64,000 nt of DNA, taken from an uncultured Muribaculaceae bacterium (GTDB lineage Bacteria; Bacteroidota; Bacteroidia; Bacteroidales; Muribaculaceae). Position numbers and translations under genes: made by a program. This document shows positions 54,083-61,493 of the stretch, piece after piece. Under the pieces are notes generated by a model. It searched no databases. It was given only the letters and a program-made list of their open reading frames with translations, and was not told the origin of the DNA. The stretch is taken from assembly GCA_944320595.1 (NCBI GenBank), contig CALUIB010000016.1, positions 1 through 64,000 on the forward strand. The letters run 5' to 3'. Every line of letters starts with the position of its first letter. Position 1 is the stretch's first letter.

Positions 54083-55417
54083 TTATTTATGAGAATTTCT
54101 ACGATTATTGTTGTCGATTGCCAATTGCTTGATGACTGCAATGGTTGATGTGTCGCAGGCAAACACCGAATTTAGTCCCTGTGCCTCCTGCGCCGGGTCG
54201 CCGGTATAGTTGTCGCCACGCTGCCACATCTCGTGCTCGGGCTTTGCAAGTCCGCCCCAGCCCCAAAAGTTGCAACCGGCCAGCATAGCCGTAGTGCTGT
54301 CGCGCACCATCGACATTACATATTCATAATATGTGTCGCGCCCCGTTGTCGGCGAACCGGGAACGAACGAGAAACCGTCGCGCGGATAGCCAAACTCTTC
54401 AAGCACCAACGGCTTGCCCGCCGCATGGATAGCATTATAATGCTCGGCTATGTAATCATGCGTGTTTTCACAAGCTTTTTCAACCCCCGATGCAATGGTA
54501 GTTTCGTCCACCCAGCCCCAGTTGTAAGGCCATATATGAATGTTGGCATAATCAATTTCGGGGAACGAGTGGATGCGAGTCCACAGCTCGATGTCCTGCT
54601 CACACCCGTGCTTGCCCTCGCTGCCAGTCGATACAAGGTGGTTCGGGTCGATGCTCTTGATGATTTGCGCGGTGCGCCTTATCCAGGCGGCAAGCGAGTC
54701 CTTGCCTTCGTTGCTGAATGCCCGCGGCTCGTTGGCCACCTGCCACGACATTATGGCCGTCGAGGATGCGTATGGCTTGCCGGTGACCGTGTTGGTGCGG
54801 CTCACGATGCGCCGCACATGGTCGTAAGACAATTGCTTGGCACTGTCATTAAGTACAAAATGCTTTACATAATTATTATAGGCATCCCAACCGTCGCGGC
54901 TCGGTATGGGAGCCGCGCCCTTGTCGGCCCATTCAAGGTAACAGCCATAGCCGCCGCTCCATTCCCAGGCATTGTTCAGGTAAAGCACTGCCTTCATGCC
55001 GCGCCGTTCCATGTCGGCAAGCAAGTAGTCGAGACCCTGCAATATGGTATCGTTGTACACGCCTGCCTGCGGCTGCAGCGTAGGCTCGATGCGCGTCGGC
55101 ACACCGTCGGGGCCGTCTCCGCCCACGAGTATGCGCAAGTTGTCGATGCCCATCGCCAGCAACGAGTCGAGTTCGGCCTTAAGCCTTGCCCGGTCGCCGC
55201 CACGCCCCTCCGAGGCTAGTATGGCGCCATACCAAAAATTTGTACCAACGTATTTATACTGTTCGCCGTCGATGTAAAAGCTCCCGTCCTTTATCGTCAC
55301 GAACCCCGACGGCTCCTCTGTTGCTGCTTGTCCTTCCTTGCCTGCATTGGAACACGACGACGAGGCGAAAAGCAACGATGCAGCGACAGTCGATAATATG
55401 GTAAAACGATTCATCAT
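54083..55417 (-). CDS. GH5 (subfamily 7-like) beta-mannanase lipoprotein
   Basis: A 444-residue lipoprotein (FASSSCSNAG lipobox). It has YKYVGTNFWYGAILA, the acid/base Glu in SWQVANEPRAF and the nucleophile Glu in PLVLEEFGYPRDG, a pattern of GH5_7 endo-beta-mannanases. It is 14 bp before the esterase gene. It gives the region three mannanases of two families. Confidence 0.83.
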   Translation of the reverse strand: MMNRFTILSTVAASLLFASSSCSNAGKEGQAATEEPSGFVTIKDGSFYIDGEQYKYVGTNFWYGAILASEGRGGDRARLKAELDSLLAMGIDNLRILVGGDGPDGVPTRIEPTLQPQAGVYNDTILQGLDYLLADMERRGMKAVLYLNNAWEWSGGYGCYLEWADKGAAPIPSRDGWDAYNNYVKHFVLNDSAKQLSYDHVRRIVSRTNTVTGKPYASSTAIMSWQVANEPRAFSNEGKDSLAAWIRRTAQIIKSIDPNHLVSTGSEGKHGCEQDIELWTRIHSFPEIDYANIHIWPYNWGWVDETTIASGVEKACENTHDYIAEHYNAIHAAGKPLVLEEFGYPRDGFSFVPGSPTTGRDTYYEYVMSMVRDSTTAMLAGCNFWGWGGLAKPEHEMWQRGDNYTGDPAQEAQGLNSVFACDTSTIAVIKQLAIDNNNRRNSHK

Positions 55418-55681
55418 TAATATTAGGTTTATTCTTAGGTTTATTACGAATGCAAAATTAAAACCCGATCCCCACCAAAAATTACACTGAAATATCCGTT
55501 TCTTGTACTATTTTGTCAGTTTGCGGAATTTCGCCGTAATTTAAGCAGGCTCTTACATATTGTGCGAGGTATTAGTGGCTTGTATAAAGCAGAGGCCGGA
55601 CAAACTGTACGCCAGTATTTGTCCGACCTCTTGTTTTTTGTGCGGCTTTGCTTTCCCGTAGTGGAATGTAAAGCCTGTGTA
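55418..55681. other. Intergenic segment with repeat arm and hairpin
   Basis: It contains TAATTTTG on the minus strand (55453-55460), a -7 match for the GH5 gene, and the single arm AATTTAAGCAGGCTCTTA (55540-55557) of the dispersed GAGCCTGTTTAAA family. A loose hairpin GAGGCCGGACAAA.. ..TTTGTCCGACCTC (about 55591-55632) lies near the end of the lipoprotein gene and may terminate it. No gene seen. Confidence 0.5.
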
Positions 55682-56251
55682 TTATTCGGTCACAACATTG
55701 AACGTGCCTTCGTATTCCACTGCCAGAGGCTTGCCATCGGCAAGTTGCACGTCGGCCTGAACCGAGAACCAGCCATTGCGGTCGGTAGGCACGGTAATGC
55801 GGAATGAGCCGCCTTGCGGTTTGCGGTACTGCGAGTAGTAGTGCGCCGGGTCTTCATACACAATCATGTAATCGTCGTTGTGGAAGAGGTCAAGTCCTCC
55901 CACAGCATGTTCCTTGCCGTCGCCCCAGTATTTGCGTATGCTTATCACCAGTCGCGTGGTAGGCACCGAGTCGGGGCTTTGGGGAGAAAATTCAAACGTG
56001 TAGTAGCCCTCGCTGTCCGACCCGGCGGATGTTTCCGAGAAGTTGGCGGTGACGATGGGGATGGAGTCGCCATCGAAGGTGAACGCGCCAAGTATCGAGT
56101 CGGTGGGCAGTTCCTGACCGGGTGCCTCGCCGCCCGGTGTGGCGGGGGGAGCCGGTTCGTCGTCGTCGGAACAAGAAACAGCCGTCATGGCGACCGCTAT
56201 GAATATTGCCGCAACCGTCAGTGTGTTTCGCAAAAATCTATATATCATCAT
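55682..56251 (-). CDS. Hypothetical secreted lipoprotein, small
   Basis: A 189-residue lipoprotein (MTAVSCSDDDE lipobox) with a Pro/Gly-rich linker. Its one domain ends in VEYEGTFNVVTE. I do not recognise it. It shares style with the next two upstream genes (long linker, acidic, Gly- and Thr-rich beta domain, end like YSGTVTVVE), so the three may be related. A surface glycan-binding or adhesion role is a guess from position before a mannanase. Confidence 0.6.
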   Translation of the reverse strand: MMIYRFLRNTLTVAAIFIAVAMTAVSCSDDDEPAPPATPGGEAPGQELPTDSILGAFTFDGDSIPIVTANFSETSAGSDSEGYYTFEFSPQSPDSVPTTRLVISIRKYWGDGKEHAVGGLDLFHNDDYMIVYEDPAHYYSQYRKPQGGSFRITVPTDRNGWFSVQADVQLADGKPLAVEYEGTFNVVTE

Positions 56252-56262
56252 AATTCATGTTT

Positions 56263-58050
56263 TTATTCCACAACAGTCACAGTTCCCGAGTAATGCCCCT
56301 CGACATCGCCGTAGGTGGTGAAGTCGAGTTCAAGGTGGTTGCCTTCGAGCGTGGCCGTGAATGTTCCTGTGCCGGGATATTGCCACGTGTTGCCGTCATA
56401 TTCAAATTTCAGCGTGTCCTTGTAGGTCGAGAAACCGTTAGGCTCGCCGTCGAATGCTGCAGCCGGGGCGGTGATGTGGAAAGCCCAGTCTTCAACGAAC
56501 TCGTTTACGGTGGTCAAGCCCGGCGTGGCAGTGAAGTAGATGTGCCATACCTCGGTATCGCTCTTGTCAACGAGGATGGAATTGATTGCCTCGGTTGCGC
56601 CAAAGCATGTAAACTCGTTGGTATCTTCGGGTGTCTCGGGTTCGTAGTCGGTGGAGAGGCAAGTGCCTTCAAAGTCGATTGACACCGAAGTGCCGTTGCC
56701 AAAGGTCACTGCAACGTAGGCAGTAAACTTGGTTTGGTCGGTGGCATCGCGGCTTACGCCGATTGTGCCGGTTGCGCCGTCAAGGTTGTTGTTGTCGGCC
56801 ATGAGCATATCCCCGGTGAGATTGCTGACGTAGTAAATAGTGAACGTCTTGCCCGAAGTTGCTATGTCGAAGGCGTTGCCGGTGAGGTCGTCCTCGTTCA
56901 GTGCAAGGAAGAAGTAGTCGTAGGCCGACTCGGCCATCTGGTTGAACGATTCAACTTCGGCCGAGGTGAAGTACAAGTACACCTGGTCTGCGCCGTCGGT
57001 TGTGTAGAACTGTGCCCTGATGGGTTGCGTCTCGCCATTGACGGTGATGGTGTTGCCTTCCTCGGGGGCAGGAGCGGTCATTGTGGCCGATGCGTTCACG
57101 CCCACTTGTGTGGCATCGGTGAATGTCATGGCCATCAGCAGGGTGTATTCGTTGGTGGCCTCGTCGTGGTTGACGCGCATTTGCCCGTAGGTGAGCTTGT
57201 CGCTCGTTATCGACTGCGGACCCTCGACAGATGTCCCATCCCAAGCCGAAATGGTTATGGCCTGTTGCATCAGGTCGATGTCTTGGTTGAGGAATTGCGG
57301 CAGCACCATTATCTGGATGAACCGTCCGCTGAGCATCTCATCGTATGTTTCCACCACGTCGGGCGAGGCGGTGATGAGCACATATTCGTCGTAGCTGTCG
57401 CAGAACACTGTTCCCACGGCAGTTTCTTCGCCATTGACCACGAATGTCATGGCTGTTCCGGGGTATGTGGGATTTGCAGGTTTTTCGGTTTCTACTACAT
57501 TGCCGGTCCACTTGGCGTTGCCTTCCAGCGTGCTTTCTGCCAGCGTAAGGGCGAAGTCGATTGTAGCCGCCGTTTCCGATGTATATACAAACGTAAGTGT
57601 GCCGCCCGTTACCGAGCCGTTGTCGGCATCATTGATGGCCACCACGTCGGTTCCGCCCTTTGAATAAACCAGCTCGAAGCCTTGTGGAACCGATGCCATG
57701 TCGAATTTCAGTGTGTCGCCCACCGCCACGGTCGAGGTCGTAGCCTCGGTGCCGAGCGAAAGTTTTATGTAGTCGCCGCGGCCAAGGCTGTCGATCGAGG
57801 TGCAATTCTCGACCGTTGACAAGTAAAACGCCCCGTCTTCGGCATAGCGGAATACCGTTTTCACGTCGGCGGTGTCGCCTGCAAATGTAATCTTGTTTTC
57901 AAGCACTACCACCGCAGTCGAGTCGCTGCCGTCGCCTGGGTTCCCCGGTGTCGGCGGCACCTCGGGTTCGTTGTCGCTGCACGACGCTGCACCCACGGCC
58001 AGCACCATTGCGGCTGCCATGAGCCGCATCATTTTCATACTGCTTTTCAT
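56263..58050 (-). CDS. Hypothetical lipoprotein with about four beta-rich repeats
   Basis: A 595-residue lipoprotein (VGAASCSDNEPEVPP). The mature part seems to hold four units of ~120-140 residues; each opens with a phrase like KITFAGDTADV, MTFVVNGEETAVG, ITVNGETQPIRAQ or FTCFGATEAIN, and closes with a G-x-(A/T)-x-x-(T/S) strand such as EGNAKWTGNVVE or YSGTVTVVE. Middle phrases YDEYVLITASPD, DQVYLYFTSAEV and EVWHIYFTATPG align. I know no named family. Strongly acidic; likely surface exposed. Confidence 0.65.
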   Translation of the reverse strand: MKSSMKMMRLMAAAMVLAVGAASCSDNEPEVPPTPGNPGDGSDSTAVVVLENKITFAGDTADVKTVFRYAEDGAFYLSTVENCTSIDSLGRGDYIKLSLGTEATTSTVAVGDTLKFDMASVPQGFELVYSKGGTDVVAINDADNGSVTGGTLTFVYTSETAATIDFALTLAESTLEGNAKWTGNVVETEKPANPTYPGTAMTFVVNGEETAVGTVFCDSYDEYVLITASPDVVETYDEMLSGRFIQIMVLPQFLNQDIDLMQQAITISAWDGTSVEGPQSITSDKLTYGQMRVNHDEATNEYTLLMAMTFTDATQVGVNASATMTAPAPEEGNTITVNGETQPIRAQFYTTDGADQVYLYFTSAEVESFNQMAESAYDYFFLALNEDDLTGNAFDIATSGKTFTIYYVSNLTGDMLMADNNNLDGATGTIGVSRDATDQTKFTAYVAVTFGNGTSVSIDFEGTCLSTDYEPETPEDTNEFTCFGATEAINSILVDKSDTEVWHIYFTATPGLTTVNEFVEDWAFHITAPAAAFDGEPNGFSTYKDTLKFEYDGNTWQYPGTGTFTATLEGNHLELDFTTYGDVEGHYSGTVTVVE

Positions 58051-58087
58051 CTGTTGTTATAATTTTAGTTTTTGTTTGGATAAAAGT

Positions 58088-59293
58088 TTATTCTATGCTT
58101 ATAGGCCCATCGGTAGTCCACACGCCGGTTATGCTGTGTGCCTGGTTGCTGCAGTCGGTAAGGTTGATGGTTATGGTGTGGGCATCGCCATTGCGTGCCA
58201 CATCGACCGTGCCGCCTGTCACGCGCCCGTAGTTGACCCATGAGCCGTCGGCGGCAAACTCCTGGTACCATGTGCCGGTGTTGTATTCAAATACATCGGG
58301 GTACCCCTCTACTATGCGGAACGGCACTATGTCGGCACGAGGAATGCCCCCGCCCTGTACGCGGTTGGCCATTGTGTATTTTCCGGCAGGTATGCCGTCG
58401 GCCTTGTCGGCAGTCCACGGCACGAACAGTTCAAGCCGCAGCAGCCGTCCTTCGCCCGAAGGCCAGTCGCCCGACAGGTCAACCGACGGTTCGGCAATGT
58501 AAAGCAGGAACAGGCGGTAAGACTCGTCGCCAAGGAAGAAGTAGTCGCCACGGTCGATTAATCGAGACTTGGTGAGGCCGGCCAGCTCAATATCGCCGGT
58601 AAGGTTTGAATTGGGCACATTGGGGGTGGTGCTTTCGCCTGCCCGGTTTACCGGGTCAAACTCGCCAGTGTAGGTGAAATACCGTTTCAGGTAACTGTGG
58701 CCCACAAGTATTCCATCGACGGTGAAAGTGCCGTCGCCGTTGTCGGCAATCGAGAAGGTACCTTCGCGCAGCAAGTCGGCATCGAATTTGGTCTCGCCTG
58801 CCGGTATGTCGGCAAAGAAAGTTCCGTCGGGGCGTTCTATTGTTTCCCCCGGCATCTCTATGGTGTACATCTCGCCCTGAATATAAGTGCCGGCCGAGAA
58901 GTCGCCGCTATTCAGTGGCATGTGGTAATCGCCCGCAAGGTACTCTATCGACGGTTTCCCGGTTGGGCTCGGCGTGGCATTTATGGTTATGCTTAGCATT
59001 TGCCCGGGGCCTACGGGATAGCCGGTTTCCACGGTCATGTCGGTGTATAGCGTCAGCACCCACCCGTCCGAGGATTCCGAAACGCCGTCGTTGCCGTAAT
59101 ACACAAGGTTGGCGTTGACATATTCAGGCCGTTCAGGCTCTACTTCTTCATATCCGCCGCCATCCGACTCGCCGGGCGGCAGTATTGGCTCGCCGGGCAC
59201 GCCATTATTGTCGTCATCGCAAGCCACGGCAATCATGGCTGCTGCAAGCAGCGGAAGAACAATTTTAAGGTTTTTATGCATAAATAAGCTCAT
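58088..59293 (-). CDS. Hypothetical lipoprotein with two beta-rich units
   Basis: A 401-residue lipoprotein (IAVACDDDNNG lipobox; ATG at 59281 is a possible start). It has a Pro/Glu linker, then two similar units with NANLVYYGNDGV..WVLTLYTDM and DYFFLGDESYRLFLLYIAEP, and ends in ITGVWTTDGPISIE. First gene of the minus-strand set. TACTTTTG (59350-59357, minus) is a -7 match upstream. Function unknown. Confidence 0.62.
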   Translation of the reverse strand: MSLFMHKNLKIVLPLLAAAMIAVACDDDNNGVPGEPILPPGESDGGGYEEVEPERPEYVNANLVYYGNDGVSESSDGWVLTLYTDMTVETGYPVGPGQMLSITINATPSPTGKPSIEYLAGDYHMPLNSGDFSAGTYIQGEMYTIEMPGETIERPDGTFFADIPAGETKFDADLLREGTFSIADNGDGTFTVDGILVGHSYLKRYFTYTGEFDPVNRAGESTTPNVPNSNLTGDIELAGLTKSRLIDRGDYFFLGDESYRLFLLYIAEPSVDLSGDWPSGEGRLLRLELFVPWTADKADGIPAGKYTMANRVQGGGIPRADIVPFRIVEGYPDVFEYNTGTWYQEFAADGSWVNYGRVTGGTVDVARNGDAHTITINLTDCSNQAHSITGVWTTDGPISIE

Positions 59294-59510
59294 TAAAGAT
59301 GTAAAAACTGTGTATTTTATGAAAAATTATCTATAATCGCAAGTGGCGGCAAAAGTATATATATTTTTCTTAATAGGCAAGAAATAGATGTGAAAGATGA
59401 CACAAAAATAATCAAAACCATGCGGTTATATATAAAATTATAAAAATAATGCCGAGTTTCAGAAGAAAATGTTACTATCTTGTTGCAGCCACGATGTGGC
59501 AGGATTTTTG

Positions 59511-59518
59511 TACCTTTG
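59511..59518 (+). promoter_or_regulatory. Likely -7 element of the Smr-domain gene
   Basis: TACCTTTG lies 28 bases before the ATG at 59547. A clear -33 TTTG is not at 20 bp, so the call is tentative. The gap 59294-59546 shows nothing else. Confidence 0.35.
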
Positions 59519-59546
59519 TTTCCATGATTTAAATATTGATGATATT

Positions 59547-60602
59547 ATGGCAAAGGTTAATGACGTGGTGCGTTTCCTCAATTCCACGGGTGGGGGGCGC
59601 ATATCTCGTATAGAAGGGAACATGGCTTACGTGGAAGACGAGGACGGGTTTGAGCAGCCGGTTCTGCTGCGCGAATGCGTGGTGGTGGATGAGTCGAAAC
59701 CGAAGAAGACTGCATACGACCGCCCCGTAATCCCGGCTCCGAGCAAAGAGGAACCGAAACCGCAGCCTAAAGCCCCGGTGGTGGAGGAAACCGAAGGTGG
59801 CGACAAGTTGAACATCACGCTGGCCTACGAGCCGCGTGAGATTAAGCACTTGAACACTACTACGTTCTACGCCTACCTTGTGAATGATAGCAACTACTAC
59901 CTGTATTATACCTACATGACCCGCGGCGATGCCGACGGGGAATGGACTACCTGGAGCCACGGCATCATTGAGCCTAACATACAGGTGCTGCTTGAGGAAT
60001 TTGACGCGTCGCGCCTCACCGAGATGTCGCGCGTGACAGTGCAATACGTGGCCTTCAAGGATGGCAAACCGTTCAAGCTGAAGAATCCGGCTCTTGTGGA
60101 ACACCGCCTCGACACCACCAAATTCTACAAGTTGCACTGTTTCCACGACAACGAATACTTCGACACGCCGGTGATTGCCCTCGACATAGTGCGCAACGAC
60201 GTGCCGGCTCGCATGATGGTAATCGACAGTGCCGACCTTGAACGCGCCATGCAGGAGAAACGCCGTGCGGAGCGGCCCACGCGCAAGCTGGTGCAGAGGC
60301 ACGAAAAGGAGAAGAACGGGATAGTGGAGTGCGACCTGCACATACACGAGTTACTCGACACTACGGCAGGACTGTCGAACCGCGATATGCTTGAAGTGCA
60401 GCTCGACAAGTTCCGCAAGGTGATGGACGAGAATATCGACCGCCCGGGTGCTCGCGTGGTGTTCATTCACGGCAAGGGGGAGGGTGTGCTGCGCAAGGCT
60501 CTGCTCGACGAGCTTAAACGCCGCTATCCGCGGTGCGAGGCGCAAGACGCAAGTTTTCGCGAATATGGCTTTGGCGCAACGCTCGTGAAACTCCACAAGT
60601 AA
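59547..60602 (+). CDS. DUF2027 / Smr-domain protein
   Basis: Start at ATG 59547 (MAKVNDVVRFLNSTGGGRIS), 351 residues. The N-terminus resembles a small barrel (DDGFEQPVLLRECVVV-type), the middle is a beta-sandwich (LNITLAYEPREIKHLNTTTF onward), and the end is an Smr domain with ECDLHIHELLD, FIHGKGEGVLRKALLDEL and FREYGFGATLVKL. Smr domains from MutS2 can cut DNA or RNA (the DLH and HGxG motifs are here). It could act in stalled-ribosome rescue or recombination control. Confidence 0.85.
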   Translation: MAKVNDVVRFLNSTGGGRISRIEGNMAYVEDEDGFEQPVLLRECVVVDESKPKKTAYDRPVIPAPSKEEPKPQPKAPVVEETEGGDKLNITLAYEPREIKHLNTTTFYAYLVNDSNYYLYYTYMTRGDADGEWTTWSHGIIEPNIQVLLEEFDASRLTEMSRVTVQYVAFKDGKPFKLKNPALVEHRLDTTKFYKLHCFHDNEYFDTPVIALDIVRNDVPARMMVIDSADLERAMQEKRRAERPTRKLVQRHEKEKNGIVECDLHIHELLDTTAGLSNRDMLEVQLDKFRKVMDENIDRPGARVVFIHGKGEGVLRKALLDELKRRYPRCEAQDASFREYGFGATLVKLHK

Positions 60603-60614
60603 GCAGGTAACGGC

Positions 60615-61388
60615 ATGATATATTGGTTTTCAGGCACTGGCAACAGCCGCTGGGTAGCCGGGCAGCTTGCACGGCGGTTAGGTGAACGCTTGATGGATAT
60701 TGCCGACTGCGTGGCTCGTGGCGACTACCGCCACAGCCTGCAGCCGGGCGAAAGCATTGGGTGGGTGTTCCCCACATATTCGTGGGGGCCTCCGCCGGTG
60801 GTGCTCGACTTCATAGCCCGGTGGCACATCGACGGCTATGAAAAGGGGAGGACTTATTGCTATATGGTGGCGACCTGCGGCGACGATGTGGGGCTTACTG
60901 CCGACATTTTTGCCTCGGCTCTCGGATACATCGACCTAAGTGCGGCTTTCTCGGTGCAAATGCCCAATAATTACATACTGCTGCCGGGATTTGACACCGA
61001 CCCGGCAGAACTTGAACGCAGCAAGATTGCCAGTGCGCCACGCCGCATTGACGGCGTGGCCGATGCCATAGCCCGCCGCGGCAGAGTGACCGACGTGGTG
61101 ACGGGCAGCCACAAGTGGCTGAAGTCGCGCGTCATCCGCCCGTTGTTCCTGCGGCTGCTGATGAGCGACAAGCGGTTTGCCGCCGACCCGTCGCTGTGCA
61201 ATTCATGCGGTGCCTGCGTGGCCAGTTGCCCCATGCGCAACATCACGCTCGATGCCGCCGACGGTATGCCCCGGTGGCATGGATGCTGTGCGATGTGTCT
61301 TGGCTGCATACACCGCTGCCCGCGCCGCGCCATCCAGTATGGCAAAATCACTCGCGCCAAGGGGCGTTATTACTTCAAGCCGCTGTAA
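60615..61388 (+). CDS. EFR1-family flavodoxin-ferredoxin fusion
   Basis: A 257-residue redox protein. The flavodoxin-like part has the FMN phosphate loop YWFSGTGNSRWVA and PTYSWGPPPVV; the C-terminal part has two 4Fe-4S motifs, CNSCGACVASCP and CCAMCLGCIHRCP. Such proteins move electrons in anaerobes; the partner is unknown. It starts 12 bp after the Smr gene. Confidence 0.87.
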   Translation: MIYWFSGTGNSRWVAGQLARRLGERLMDIADCVARGDYRHSLQPGESIGWVFPTYSWGPPPVVLDFIARWHIDGYEKGRTYCYMVATCGDDVGLTADIFASALGYIDLSAAFSVQMPNNYILLPGFDTDPAELERSKIASAPRRIDGVADAIARRGRVTDVVTGSHKWLKSRVIRPLFLRLLMSDKRFAADPSLCNSCGACVASCPMRNITLDAADGMPRWHGCCAMCLGCIHRCPRRAIQYGKITRAKGRYYFKPL

Positions 61389-61411
61389 GAATTGCAGTAG
61401 TGCTCATATAT

Positions 61412-61466
61412 AAAAAGAATGGTAAAAATGGAGGGCAAAGAGCCGTGCATTTTTACCATTCTTTTT
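61412..61466. terminator. Strong bidirectional terminator
   Basis: AAAAAGAATGGTAAAAATG and CATTTTTACCATTCTTTTT form a 19-bp perfect stem with a 17-nt loop between two convergent genes. Confidence 0.85.
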
Positions 61467-61493
61467 ATGTTATTATTAAAATTGTCGATGCAA

